Shown here piece by piece: positions 36,437-45,300 of a stretch of DNA of 64,000 bases. Position 1 is the stretch's first letter. Every line of letters starts with the position of its first letter. The notes below the pieces were generated by a model. It was not told the origin of the DNA. It did not search any database and saw only the letters and a program-made list of their open reading frames with translations. Location of the stretch: positions 3,844,001 through 3,908,000 of the forward strand of contig NZ_CP081006.1 of assembly GCF_022317005.1 (NCBI RefSeq), given 5' to 3'. A program made the position numbers and the translations under genes. This stretch comes from Mycobacterium sp. IDR2000157661. GTDB taxonomy: Bacteria > Actinomycetota > Actinomycetes > Mycobacteriales > Mycobacteriaceae.

Positions 36437-37006
36437 TCAGAAATCGATCTCGGTCCACGCCGGGTCGTCGTCGCGGTGTGCTCCCCAGTTGCGGCACTCG
36501 CCGTAGAGCCGAAGGGTGGCGTGACCCGAGTCGGTCGCGTCACGGTTGATAAGCGCGACCACACCGTCTGAGCTGAGCTTCGCCCCGAAACGTTCGCCGA
36601 CCACCGGAGAGCGCGCCCACCCGTCTGCGCTCATCGCATCGGCGACACCGTCCAGATACCGCGCCGGATTGCGTTCGGGCACAGCGAAAGTGGCGTACAT
36701 AGTGACCTGATACGGCGGGTTCCCCGTGGTGGTGCACGGCTGGAACGAGTAACCCCCCGCGGTCTGCTGCAGTTGTGCGGCCGAGACGATCTGCCTGGCC
36801 GCGGCCACCACTTGCGCCGCTGCTTCGTCGTCGCTGAGCGGTGCACCGGACCACGTCTGGGTCTCCGCGCCCTCGACCATCACCACCGCCACGCCCAAGG
36901 CCAGAGATATCAGAAGCGTGGCCAGAAGCAGACCGCGCGACGGGCGCGATCGTAGCCAGTGACCGCCCCTGGCCGAGTCGGCAGTCCCTGTCATCGGCCC
37001 TGTCAT
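36437..37006 (-). CDS. Membrane-anchored hypothetical protein
   Basis: This 189-residue protein has a single N-terminal membrane helix at about 26-45 and an extracytoplasmic domain with two cysteines (FQPCTT and YGECRNW) that could pair. The ATG at 37006 overlaps the TetR stop (ATGA), so it is co-translated with that regulator. Similar anchored proteins occur in mycobacteria, but I do not recognise a family. Confidence 0.65.
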   Translation of the reverse strand: MTGPMTGTADSARGGHWLRSRPSRGLLLATLLISLALGVAVVMVEGAETQTWSGAPLSDDEAAAQVVAAARQIVSAAQLQQTAGGYSFQPCTTTGNPPYQVTMYATFAVPERNPARYLDGVADAMSADGWARSPVVGERFGAKLSSDGVVALINRDATDSGHATLRLYGECRNWGAHRDDDPAWTEIDF

Positions 37007-37626
37007 CGGCCCGCGATGCCGAACAGCAGGCGATCGCACACGGCGTCCATCTCGGCACGTGCCGCGGCGCGGTCCGCCGCGCGCGATATGTACAGCGCCG
37101 CCTCGTCCAGCGCACCGAGCAGCACGTGTGCCGTCGACCGCACCGGTTGATCGGGGATCGAGCCCTCGGCGATGGCGTGTGCCAGCATGCCCTCGATCAC
37201 GCCGAGGCCGTACTTCATGCCGACCTCGCGCCAACGAACCCAGCCGAGCACCGCGGGTGCATCGATCAGCACGATCTGGGCGACGTCGGGGGCTGAACAG
37301 CCGTCGAGGAACAGCCGGGCGCCCACCCGCATGGCCGCCAGCGGGTCGGCAGGCTGCTGCTCGGCGATCTGGCGTGCGATGTCGGCCACCAGGTCACGCT
37401 CGACGTCCTCGTAGACAGCCGCGAAGAGTTGGGCCTTGTCCTCGAACTGGTGGTAGAGCGCCCCCCGGGTGACCCCGGCCTCGGCCACGATGGCCTGCGT
37501 CGAGATGTCGGCGAACCCCCGGTCCGCGAACAACTTGCGCGCAGCCTCGATCAGCTGCGCCCGCGTCGCCGCGGTGCGCTCGGCCTGGGTGCGCCGGCCG
37601 GTGGAGCCGCCCCTGTTGACTTCCAT
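37003..37626 (-). CDS. TetR-family repressor
   Basis: This 207-residue TetR protein has a clear HTH (about 18-62, AGVTRGALYHQF recognition segment) and a helical ligand domain of the type often grouped with AcrR-like regulators. The ATG at 37626 begins MEVNRGG. It is divergent from an alpha/beta hydrolase gene across 56 bases that contain two GTAACTTT direct repeats, and is followed by the membrane-anchored protein gene. It probably controls both directions; ligand unknown. Confidence 0.85.
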   Translation of the reverse strand: MEVNRGGSTGRRTQAERTAATRAQLIEAARKLFADRGFADISTQAIVAEAGVTRGALYHQFEDKAQLFAAVYEDVERDLVADIARQIAEQQPADPLAAMRVGARLFLDGCSAPDVAQIVLIDAPAVLGWVRWREVGMKYGLGVIEGMLAHAIAEGSIPDQPVRSTAHVLLGALDEAALYISRAADRAAARAEMDAVCDRLLFGIAGR

Positions 37627-37637
37627 ACAGTGTGCAC

Positions 37638-37667
37638 GTAACTTTCGTACTAAGTGTTTGTAACTTT
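37638..37667. promoter_or_regulatory. Tandem GTAACTTT repeats between TetR and hydrolase
   Basis: GTAACTTT occurs at 37638-37645 and again at 37660-37667, 22 bases apart (two helical turns), in an AT-rich divergent promoter region. This is a likely binding site for the adjacent TetR protein; the arrangement is direct rather than inverted. Confidence 0.5.
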
Positions 37668-37682
37668 GAGAGGATAGCGAAC

Positions 37683-38546
37683 ATGCCGCAGGTCGCGCTG
37701 ACAGACGCAACGATCGACTACCGCGTGGTGGGCCCGGAGGACACCGCGCACCCTCCGGTCGTCTTCGTGCACGGCATCCTGGTCGACAGCCGGTTGTGGG
37801 ACCGGGTGGCCGACGGCCTCGCGCAGCGCGGCTACCGCTGCTATCTGCCGACCTGGCCGCTGGGCTCACACACGGTCCCGGTCAATACGGGCGTGCGGCT
37901 GACCCCACACTCGGTCGCGGCGATGGTCCGTGATTTCCTTGTCGCGCTTGATCTTTCGGACGTGACCTTGGTCGGCAACGACACCGGTGGCGGGTTGTGT
38001 CAGCTGGTGGTCGACGAATTCGGTGACCGGGTCGGGCGGTTGGTGCTCACCAATTGTGATGCCTTCGACAAGTTTCCGCCCTTCCCCTTCGATTTCGTCT
38101 TCGCGTTGCTGCGCGGACCGGTGTCGATCAAGCTCCTGTTCGAGCATATGCGGCTGACGGCACTGCGGCACTCCCCGCTCGGCTACGGGCTGCTGGCTCG
38201 GCCGGACAAGCGGTTGACGGCGTCGTGGCTGGAGCCGGGGCGCACCGACGTGCGGATCCGGCGGGACCTGGCTGCCCTGCTGCGGGCGGTTCGAAAGACC
38301 GATCTGACCGATGTGGCGACGCGGTTGCCGCGCTTCACCAAGCCGGTGTGTGTGGTGTGGGGTCAGCGCGACCGTTCGTTCACCCCCTCGCTCGGCAGGC
38401 GACTCGCGGGCCTGTTTCCCAACTCCACGCTGATCGAGGTCCCCAACGCGCGGACGTTCGTGTCGCTGGACGCCCCGGACGCCGTCATCGACACCATCGT
38501 CGGCTGCGGGGAGCACCGGGGCGCGGCTAACCCTTCGTCAGCGTGA
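37683..38546 (+). CDS. Alpha/beta hydrolase, haloalkane dehalogenase/epoxide hydrolase type
   Basis: This 287-residue alpha/beta hydrolase has the oxyanion HGILVDSRLW segment (about 29-38) and nucleophile elbow GNDTGGG with an aspartate nucleophile, as in haloalkane dehalogenases and epoxide hydrolases. The usual catalytic His before FVSLD is an Arg here (NARTFVSLD), so classical hydrolysis is doubtful. The ATG at 37683 has GAGAGGA eight bases upstream. It is divergent from a TetR gene, which likely represses it. Substrate unknown. Confidence 0.8.
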   Translation: MPQVALTDATIDYRVVGPEDTAHPPVVFVHGILVDSRLWDRVADGLAQRGYRCYLPTWPLGSHTVPVNTGVRLTPHSVAAMVRDFLVALDLSDVTLVGNDTGGGLCQLVVDEFGDRVGRLVLTNCDAFDKFPPFPFDFVFALLRGPVSIKLLFEHMRLTALRHSPLGYGLLARPDKRLTASWLEPGRTDVRIRRDLAALLRAVRKTDLTDVATRLPRFTKPVCVVWGQRDRSFTPSLGRRLAGLFPNSTLIEVPNARTFVSLDAPDAVIDTIVGCGEHRGAANPSSA

Positions 38547-39414
38547 ACTGGCAGACGTCGGTATAGCCTTCGCGGAACAGGTCGGCGCAGCCGGTGAGGT
38601 ACTTCATGTAACGCTCGTAGACCTCTTCGGACTGGATGCGGATGGCCTCGTCCCTATTGGCCTCCAGCGCGGCCGACCAGGTGTCGAGCGTGCGCGCGTA
38701 GTGCAGCCGCAGCGGTTGCACCAGCTTGACGTCGAAGCCGGCCTTGGTCGCGTGGTTCTTGACCTTGACCGGCTGCGGGAGATCACCGCCGGGGAAGATC
38801 TCGTCCATGATGAACTTGAAGAAGCGGATCTTCGTCATCGTGACCGGCAGACCCCGCTCCTTGAACTCCTCGTCGTCGGGTTTGACGATGGTGTGCAGCA
38901 TCATCACGCCGTCGGCGGGCAGCACCTTGTACGCCGTCTTGAAGAACTCGTCGTAGCGGTCGCGACCGAAGTGCTCGAACGCGCCGATCGAGACGATGCG
39001 GTCGACCGGCTCGTGGAACTGTTCCCATCCCTGCAGGAGCACCCGCTTCTCGCGTGGGCTGTCTCCCCCGGTCTCGATGCCGTCGAGGACCTTCTGCACG
39101 TGGGCCTGCTGGTTCTTGCTCAGCGTCAGCCCCACCACGTTGACGTCGTACTTCTCGACGGCGCGCTTGATGGTCGCGCCCCAGCCGCAACCCACGTCGA
39201 GCAGTGTCATGCCGGGTTGCAGCCCCAGCTTGCCCAGCGACAGGTCGATCTTGGCGAGCTGTGCCTCTTCGAGGGTCATGTCCTCGCGCTCGAAGTAGGC
39301 GCAGCTGTAGGTCTGCGTCGGATCGAGGAACAGCCGGTAGAAGTCGTCGGACAGATCGTAGTGCGACTGCACATCCTCGAAATGCGGCGTGAGATCTTTG
39401 GTGTTTTCTGGCAC
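38527..39414 (-). CDS. Cyclopropane mycolic acid synthase, PcaA-like
   Basis: This 295-residue SAM-dependent methyltransferase of the mycolic acid family modifies double bonds of meromycolate chains. The TYSCAYFER segment (35-43), the SAM loop VGCGWG (74-79) and the C-terminal LTGCADLFREGYTDVCQFTL are diagnostic. Pairwise recollection places it nearest PcaA (LTPHF..VQ.HYDLSDDF start) among CmaA/MmaA proteins. The GTG at 39414 has AGAGG seven bases upstream; a GTG at 39447 would add 11 residues. The 3' end overlaps the convergent hydrolase gene by 20 bases. Whether it makes cis- or trans-cyclopropane, or a methyl branch, is unknown. Confidence 0.88.
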   Translation of the reverse strand: MPENTKDLTPHFEDVQSHYDLSDDFYRLFLDPTQTYSCAYFEREDMTLEEAQLAKIDLSLGKLGLQPGMTLLDVGCGWGATIKRAVEKYDVNVVGLTLSKNQQAHVQKVLDGIETGGDSPREKRVLLQGWEQFHEPVDRIVSIGAFEHFGRDRYDEFFKTAYKVLPADGVMMLHTIVKPDDEEFKERGLPVTMTKIRFFKFIMDEIFPGGDLPQPVKVKNHATKAGFDVKLVQPLRLHYARTLDTWSAALEANRDEAIRIQSEEVYERYMKYLTGCADLFREGYTDVCQFTLTKG

Positions 39415-39620
39415 AGCACAGCCTCTGACGTCTTGGTTTGTGGTCACCGACGGGCGCTCCGCGCGGTTCGAGAGCCTCCCCGTCGAGAGGGAAGTCTACG
39501 CACAGCAACGGCTGGCCGACCTCATTGGCCTGGTCAGGATGATGGTCGACCGGCCGCACTATTGTTGACGCGCACGCAGCGGCGCTTCGCAGGCCCATCG
39601 ACACAGAACGGAGACCGTTC

Positions 39621-39833
39621 ATGACCAACCCTGACGGCCCCGAGTCCGGCGAGGCTGCTCCCGAGGCGGACGTGGCGGAACAACGCATTCCGGTGGCCGA
39701 CGAGGACCAGGACACCTGGACCGACGCCGACCGCATCACGACCGCGCGCGACTGGGAGGCCAGCGAGGCCGACCTGGTGGAGCAGGCGCTCGAGGTGCCG
39801 TTGCCCGACGACGAGGCGGATTTCGACCGCTGA
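39621..39833 (+). CDS. Small acidic conserved protein
   Basis: This 70-residue, strongly acidic protein is rich in Asp, Glu and Ala and contains VAEQRIPVADEDQDTW in the middle. No domain is recognised. The ATG at 39621 is preceded by GGAGAC at 39610-39615. Acidic proteins of this size and composition are common beside mycobacterial housekeeping genes. Function unknown. Confidence 0.6.
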   Translation: MTNPDGPESGEAAPEADVAEQRIPVADEDQDTWTDADRITTARDWEASEADLVEQALEVPLPDDEADFDR

Positions 39834-39925
39834 GGTCTGAGTCAGATCGGCCGCGCGCGGTGACGCCGTACTCGGCCACCGGTCGGACCGGTGACTCATC
39901 AGGGCGGGCGGAGTATGCATGAGGC

Positions 39926-40249
39926 ATGGATCTGCGCGAGGCGGGACACCTGCGAGACATCGACGAGGGCCGCGTTTACGGCCGGCCCTACGAGGTGGCC
40001 GACGGCACCACGATCATCCCGGTCGTCAAGCCGGTCGGGCTGTTCGTCGTCAAGGACGGGCGGGCGCAATGGCAGCCCGCGGTCGACGCCACCCGCATCG
40101 CCATGTTGGGCATCTCAGTGGGGCTGGTCTCGGTGGCGCTCGCCGGGCTGGCAATGGTCCGCCGACCGCCCTGGCCCGACCTGTACGGCGAGGTCTCCCG
40201 TCGCCCCCCGGTTTCGGTCATCACCCGCCGGCGACGTCCGGGGCCATGA
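39926..40249 (+). CDS. Single-helix membrane protein, GerW-like
   Basis: This 107-residue protein has an N-terminal soluble segment with GTTIIPVVKP (about 27-36) and one membrane helix at about 56-79, ending in an Arg/Pro-rich tail. The soluble segment recalls GerW/YtfJ-like proteins, but the similarity is short. The ATG at 39926 lies six bases after TATGCA. Function unknown. Confidence 0.5.
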   Translation: MDLREAGHLRDIDEGRVYGRPYEVADGTTIIPVVKPVGLFVVKDGRAQWQPAVDATRIAMLGISVGLVSVALAGLAMVRRPPWPDLYGEVSRRPPVSVITRRRRPGP

Positions 40250-40360
40250 CCACAGACCGCGGCGACGCGCCGCTCACACCGCGGCCCACCGCGAGTCAGA
40301 CCTTGTGCAAGCACTCCCTACGCGACACAGTGGGGAATCTGCAGGCAAGCGAAGGAGCAC

Positions 40361-40828
40361 GTGTTGGACGGATCGGTGACGGTCTCGATGGCGGCTCCGG
40401 CGGAGCGGATCTGGGAGTTGATCGCCGATGTGCGCAACACCGGGAAGTTCTCGCCGGAGGTGATGGAGGCCGAGTGGCTCGACGGGGCCGCCGGGCCCGC
40501 GCTCGGCGCGCGGTTCCGTGGTCACGTCAAGCGCAACGAGATCGGCCCGGTGTACTGGACGACGTGTGAGGTGACGGCCTGCGAGCCCGGACGCGAGTTC
40601 GGCTTCGCGGTGTTGCTCGGCGAAAAGCCGGTCAACAGCTGGCATTACCGGCTCACTCCGGTCGACGGTGGCACCGACGTCACCGAGTCGTTCCGCCTCG
40701 ACGACTCGGTCGCGATGAAGGTGTTCTCAGCGCTCGGCGGTCAGCTACGGCGCAGGCGCAACATCCGCGATATGCGCAAGACGCTCGAACGCATCAAGGC
40801 CGTCGTCGAAACACCCGGCACCGCCTGA
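40361..40828 (+). CDS. SRPBCC (START-like) family protein
   Basis: This 155-residue SRPBCC/polyketide cyclase-like protein has the typical first strand and helix (VTVSMAAPAERIWELIADVRN) and a central WxxGxxGPALGARFRG segment. Such proteins bind hydrophobic ligands. GAAGGAG at 40351-40357 supports GTG 40361 or, with better spacing, TTG 40364. The next gene downstream is the esterase pseudogene, on the other strand. Ligand unknown. Confidence 0.75.
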   Translation: MLDGSVTVSMAAPAERIWELIADVRNTGKFSPEVMEAEWLDGAAGPALGARFRGHVKRNEIGPVYWTTCEVTACEPGREFGFAVLLGEKPVNSWHYRLTPVDGGTDVTESFRLDDSVAMKVFSALGGQLRRRRNIRDMRKTLERIKAVVETPGTA

Positions 40829-40855
40829 ACCCGAGTCAGTCTGTCCGCCAACCCA

Positions 40856-41358
40856 TCACAGGCTTCGGAGGCGACGCACCCGATCGGCGAGCGCTCGCCG
40901 CGACACGGGGGCGCTGCGGGCCAGCACCTCGAACGCGTGCGGGCAGCCCGGGTAGACGTGAAGTTCGGTCGGCACGCCTGCATCGGCGAGTCGTCGCGCA
41001 TAGACGATGTTCTCGTCGCGGAAGATGTCGAGGTCGCCGACGTCGAGGTACGTCTGCGGCAGGCCGCTGAGATCCTCGGCGCGCGCAGGCGCCGCATACG
41101 CCGTAGCCGCTTCGGTTCCGGCGTCCCGGCCGAGCAGCGCGCCCCATCCGGTCATGTTGTCCTCGTAGGTCCAGGTGAGAAAGGGCGCGATCTGCGGGTC
41201 CGGTGTGGCGGTGCGGTCGTCGAGCATCGGCCAGCCACCGCAGCGCGCAGAAGCAGTCATCGACGGGAACCGGGTGCGGGCGCGGCCTCGGCCTCGCCGA
41301 CCGCGGCCAGCAACGGTGCCATCTGGTCGAGCACGTGCGCATCGATCCCGAGAGCCAT
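40856..41358 (-). pseudogene. Hormone-sensitive-lipase-family esterase, decayed by internal deletions
   Basis: Three pieces of one HSL/LipW-type esterase lie in three frames. The start MALGIDAHVLDQMAPL runs from 41358 and stops after 33 codons. DDCFCALRWLAD follows in a second frame near 41265-41240. MLDDR to the natural C-terminus, including FLTWTYEDNMTGW, YLDVGDLDIFRDE and CPHAFE, is in a third frame ending at 40856. The HGGG and GDSAGG segments are missing between the pieces. The remnant is about half the usual length and cannot encode an active enzyme. Confidence 0.75.
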
Positions 41359-41495
41359 GCTGCGAACCCTAGCTCCCGAGCTGCTATCGCATTGCCGCGC
41401 GGCCACATTGGGCGCGGCGGTATCCGAAACGTGCCCGCCGTCCCGGCGGATTTGGTAGGAACAGCCAGAGGCACGGCGAGACGAAGGAGTCTGTG

Positions 41496-41999
41496 GTGAG
41501 TCGGTGGTCGCGCGAGGAGCTCGAGGATGCGTTCGCCCGCTACCAGGATGTGGTCGTCGACATCGGCGAAACGTGGGACTGGTCCAGTTACGCCGACCAG
41601 TTCACCGAGGACGCCACTTACGTCGAGCACGCCTTGGGCAACATGTCGGGTCGCGACACCATCCGCGATTGGATCGTCGCCACGATGAACACGTTTCCCG
41701 GCAGCGAGATGCCGCACTACCCAGTCGAGTGGTACTCGGTCGACGTCGACAAGGGCTGGGTCATCAACCGCAACGTCAACACGATGAAGGACCCCGGCGA
41801 CGGCAGCGTGCACGGCACGCCGGTCATAACGGTGCTCAAGTACGCGGGCGACGGTAGGTGGAGTTATGAGGAGGACGCCTACAACCCGATGAACTTCCTG
41901 GTGATGGTGCAGGGCTACGTCCAGCGCTGCCACGAGCTGGGCACGCTGTCCGATGACGCGCGCCAATTCGCCCGGAACATGAACTGGACGCTGGGCTAG
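41496..41999 (+). CDS. NTF2/SnoaL-like protein
   Basis: This 167-residue NTF2-fold protein has the family opening LEDAFARYQDVV, the DWSSYADQFTEDATYVEH segment and a C-terminal helix. Lipid- or steroid-related isomerases and dehydratases share this fold. GAAGGAG at 41483-41489 places the best start at GTG 41496 (GTG 41493 is possible). The stop overlaps that of the convergent monooxygenase gene. The substrate is unknown. Confidence 0.7.
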   Translation: MSRWSREELEDAFARYQDVVVDIGETWDWSSYADQFTEDATYVEHALGNMSGRDTIRDWIVATMNTFPGSEMPHYPVEWYSVDVDKGWVINRNVNTMKDPGDGSVHGTPVITVLKYAGDGRWSYEEDAYNPMNFLVMVQGYVQRCHELGTLSDDARQFARNMNWTLG

Positions 42000-43915
42000 C
42001 GGATAACGAAGTCGGCCGGATCGGGCTCGCGGGTCCACGTCCAGTAGTCGACCAGGCGCCACGGGCTGAGCGTGTGGACCTCCCCGGAGCTGTTCTTGAA
42101 GTACGAGTGCTTGATCGTGGGCTGTGACCACACCAGCGTGCGCATCTCGGCCTGACTGCGCTCGTGCCAGTCCGTCGTCTTCTCCACGGTCGGTTCCATC
42201 GTCGCGTGTCGGCCCGTGATGAGCAGCTCCAGACATTGCGTGATGTAACGCATCTGGCATTCCGACTGGAAGATCAGGCTGCCGCCACTGGCCAGCCAGG
42301 TGCCTGGACCGTTCATGCAGAAGAAATTCGGATAGTTCGGGATCGTGATGCCCAGGTACGCCGACGGTCGCTCACCCCATCGCTCGCTGAGGACTTCTCC
42401 GTGTCGGCCACGAATGGTCATGGGCCACAACAGCTTGGTGTGCTCAAAGCCCGTGGCGTAGACGATGACGTCAGCTGAATGGCGTGCCCCGTCCTCGGTC
42501 ACCACGGCGTCGGACTCGATGCGAGCGATGCCGGTGCGGACCAGCTCGACGTTGTCACGGGTCAGCGTTCTGAGCCAACTGCCGTTGTCCTGCAGTGTGC
42601 GCTTGCCGGTCGCCGGGTAGTCCGGCACCACCTTGGCCTGCAGTTCGGGGTCGTCGCCGACCTGACTGAGAATCCACTCGGTGAACATGACCCGGGTGAC
42701 CTCGCTGATCTCGTTGATCGCCCTCTGCTGGTCCGGATACTCGGGATCGACGCGCGCAACGTCCAAACCCTTGTCGCACCAGGGCCAGAACAGCAGGAAG
42801 CGGTACCAGCGGCCGTAGAAGGGCAGGTGCCGCAGCGCCCACTGCACACCCGGACCCACCTTGTCGTGATAGCCGGGGTTGGGAAACATCCACTGCGCCG
42901 TGCGCTGGAACACGGTGAGGTGCGTGACATCCGGTGCGATGGTCGGCGCGATCTGGAATCCGCTCGCGCCCGCGCCGATCATGGCGACCCGCTTGCCCTT
43001 CAGGTCGACCGAGTGGTCCCATGCGCTGGAGTGGAATGCCGGTCCGGCGAATTCCCGTTGTCCTCGGATCGTCGGGGTATGGGCCCTGTCGAGTTGCCCC
43101 ACCGCCGTGATCACCGCGCGCGCCGACAGTTCCGCGGTCGTGCCGTCACGACCGACGGTGTGAACGGTCCACGTGGAGGTGTCGTCGTCCCACGCGGCTT
43201 CGGTGACCTCGGTCTCCCACCGGACGTGGCGGCGGATGTCGTGCTTGTCCATCACCCGCTCGAAATAGGCTTGCAGCTCCGGCTGCTCGGCGAAGAAGTG
43301 GGTCCACTGGTCCGTCGGTTCGAAGCTGTAGCAGTAGAAATGGTTGGGCACGTCGACCCGGGCGCCGGGATAGGTGTTCTGGTACCAGGTGCCGCCGACC
43401 CCCGCGTTCTTCTCGACGATGGTGAACGGGATGCCCGCCTCCTTCAACCGGATCCCCGCCAACAGTCCCGACTCCCCGCAGCCGATGACGACGACCGGGA
43501 AGTCGTCCGCACGGCCGGCGGCCGGGACTGATCGGGCGTCGCGGCCGTCGAGTTCCATCTCCTCGAGCAGCATCGGGACGTACTCCTCCGGCACGGGTTC
43601 GCAGACCAGCCACTGCATCATCTCGCGCAGCAACTCCGCGCCGACCGGTTCGGGTTCCGGGCAGCCCCGGTCGCGGTAGTCGGCGATGACCTCCAGGGCG
43701 ATTTTGCGGACCGCTGTTTTGTCCTCCTCCGACATATAGCCCTGCACTTCGTTGAGGAACAGCCCGGCCGGTTTCAACTCGCCGCGGATCAGATTCGCAT
43801 CGCCGGACATGTGCACCAGCGACAGCATCAAGGTGGGGATGCTGACGTCCAGCAAGGCCGCGGCGATCCGTTCGTCCGACGTCGTAAACGGTTGCCCGGC
43901 ATGTGGGTTGCGCAC
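41996..43915 (-). CDS. Baeyer-Villiger-type flavin monooxygenase
   Basis: This 639-residue class B flavoprotein monooxygenase inserts oxygen next to a ketone. It has the FAD loop VIGCGESG (about 147-154), GGTWYQNTYPGARVDVP, the type I BVMO fingerprint FAGPAFHSSAWD (about 290) and the NADPH loop IGAGASG. An N-terminal extension of about 130 residues precedes the FAD domain, as in some mycobacterial BVMOs. The GTG at 43915 is the start. It is divergent from CYP124 across a 60-base inverted repeat. Steroid or long-chain ketones are plausible substrates (inference). Confidence 0.88.
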   Translation of the reverse strand: MRNPHAGQPFTTSDERIAAALLDVSIPTLMLSLVHMSGDANLIRGELKPAGLFLNEVQGYMSEEDKTAVRKIALEVIADYRDRGCPEPEPVGAELLREMMQWLVCEPVPEEYVPMLLEEMELDGRDARSVPAAGRADDFPVVVIGCGESGLLAGIRLKEAGIPFTIVEKNAGVGGTWYQNTYPGARVDVPNHFYCYSFEPTDQWTHFFAEQPELQAYFERVMDKHDIRRHVRWETEVTEAAWDDDTSTWTVHTVGRDGTTAELSARAVITAVGQLDRAHTPTIRGQREFAGPAFHSSAWDHSVDLKGKRVAMIGAGASGFQIAPTIAPDVTHLTVFQRTAQWMFPNPGYHDKVGPGVQWALRHLPFYGRWYRFLLFWPWCDKGLDVARVDPEYPDQQRAINEISEVTRVMFTEWILSQVGDDPELQAKVVPDYPATGKRTLQDNGSWLRTLTRDNVELVRTGIARIESDAVVTEDGARHSADVIVYATGFEHTKLLWPMTIRGRHGEVLSERWGERPSAYLGITIPNYPNFFCMNGPGTWLASGGSLIFQSECQMRYITQCLELLITGRHATMEPTVEKTTDWHERSQAEMRTLVWSQPTIKHSYFKNSSGEVHTLSPWRLVDYWTWTREPDPADFVIR

Positions 43916-43930
43916 GGTACTTTTCTACCG

Positions 43931-43990
43931 GCGAGCAGACGAAAGCGCCCCCCAAACGCCGCCATTTCGGGGGCATTCGCGTCTGCTCGC
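43931..43990. repeat. 60-base inverted repeat in divergent promoter region
   Basis: Outer arms GCGAGCAGACG (43931-43941) and CGTCTGCTCGC (43980-43990) are perfect. Inner arms GCCCCC and GGGGGC also pair, with a short mismatched bulge between. The whole would make a large hairpin between the divergent BVMO and CYP124 genes. I recall GCGAGCAGACG-type palindromes as recurrent in mycobacterial intergenic DNA; only one copy was noticed here. Confidence 0.65.
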
Positions 43991-44016
43991 GCCGACAGCG
44001 GCCTACCCTCGGAGAC

Positions 44017-45300
44017 GTGGGCATCGCGACACGCTTGAACGGCACCGCTCCCCCCGACGTGCCACTGTCCGACATCGATCTGGGCTCCTGGAAGTTCTGG
44101 GTCGCCGACGACGACTTTCGCGACGGCGCGTTCGCCACGCTGCGCCGCGAGGCGCCGGTGTCTTTCCACCCGGCGCTGGAGACGCCGGGTGTGCAGCAAG
44201 GCCCGGGGCACTGGGCCGTCACCCGGTTCGAGGACGTCTGGTACGCCAGCCGCCATCCGCAGATCTTCAGTTCGAGTCCGAGCATCACGATAAATGACGC
44301 CAACCCGGAGCTGTCGGAGTACTTCGGCTCGATGATCGTCATGGACGACCCCCGGCACCTGCGGCTGCGCAACATCGTCAGCCGCGCGTTCACCCCGCGG
44401 GTCGTCGCACGCACCGAGGCATCCGTCCGCGATCGTGCGCGCCGGCTGGTCGAGACGATGATCGAACGGCATCCCGACGGCACCGGCGAGGTGGTCACCG
44501 AGTTGGCCGGCCCGCTGCCGCTGCAGGTCATCTGCGACATGATGGGCATTCCGGAGGACGACCACGAGCAGATCTTCCACTGGACGAACGTCATCCTCGG
44601 CTTCGGTGACAAGGACATCGCCACCGACTACGAGCAGTTCGTCAAGGTCGCCATGGACATCGGTGCCTACGCGACCGCCCATGCCGAGGACCGTCGCGTC
44701 AACCCGCAGGAGGACCTCACGACGGCGCTGGTGCAGGCCGAGGTCGACGGTGAGCGGCTGACCTCGGCCGAGATCGCGTCGTTCTTCATCCTGCTGGTGG
44801 TGGCGGGCAACGAGACCACCCGCAACGCGATCAGCCACGGTGTCCTCGCGCTCACCCGCTATCCCGACGAGCGCGCGCGTTGGTGGGCCGACTACGAGGG
44901 GCTGGCGCCGACGGCGGTCGAGGAGATAGTTCGGTGGGCCTCGCCGGTGATCTACATGCGCCGGACGCTGACCGAGGACTTCGAGCTCAGCGGCGTCAAG
45001 ATGGCCGCGGGCGACAAGGCCACCCTGTGGTACTGCTCGGCCAATCGCGACGAGGACAAGTTCACCGATCCGTGGAGCTTCGACCTGGGCCGCAACCCCA
45101 ACCCGCACGCCGGATTCGGCGGTGGCGGCGCGCACTTCTGCCTCGGCGCCAACCTGGCCCGTCGCGAGATCAGTGTCGCCTTCGAGGAACTGCACCGCCA
45201 GATGCCCGACATCGCGGCCACCGAGGAACCCGCCCGGCTGCTGTCGCCGTTCATCCATGGCATCAAGCGGCTGCCGGTGTCCTGGACACCAGCGCGCTGA
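44017..45300 (+). CDS. cyp124: Cytochrome P450 CYP124 family, methyl-branched lipid omega-hydroxylase
   Basis: This 427-residue P450 is very close to M. tuberculosis CYP124 (Rv2266). It shares the N-terminal TRLNGT-PP-VP, the region EYFGSMIV-DDPRH, the I-helix AGNETT (263-268), the haem loop GFGGGGAHFC with Cys375 and the C-terminal FIHGIK. CYP124 hydroxylates the terminal methyl of branched fatty acids and also acts on sterol side chains. The GTG at 44017 lies seven bases after TACCCT (leaderless). It is convergent with the FAD reductase gene, overlapping by 38 bases, and divergent from the BVMO gene. Confidence 0.93.
   Translation: MGIATRLNGTAPPDVPLSDIDLGSWKFWVADDDFRDGAFATLRREAPVSFHPALETPGVQQGPGHWAVTRFEDVWYASRHPQIFSSSPSITINDANPELSEYFGSMIVMDDPRHLRLRNIVSRAFTPRVVARTEASVRDRARRLVETMIERHPDGTGEVVTELAGPLPLQVICDMMGIPEDDHEQIFHWTNVILGFGDKDIATDYEQFVKVAMDIGAYATAHAEDRRVNPQEDLTTALVQAEVDGERLTSAEIASFFILLVVAGNETTRNAISHGVLALTRYPDERARWWADYEGLAPTAVEEIVRWASPVIYMRRTLTEDFELSGVKMAAGDKATLWYCSANRDEDKFTDPWSFDLGRNPNPHAGFGGGGAHFCLGANLARREISVAFEELHRQMPDIAATEEPARLLSPFIHGIKRLPVSWTPAR

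Noticed and set aside
40836..42260. Long minus-strand frame across the esterase remnant and SnoaL gene
   Set aside because: It joins pseudogene pieces and antisense of a conserved gene in one frame by chance; only a short segment matches the esterase.
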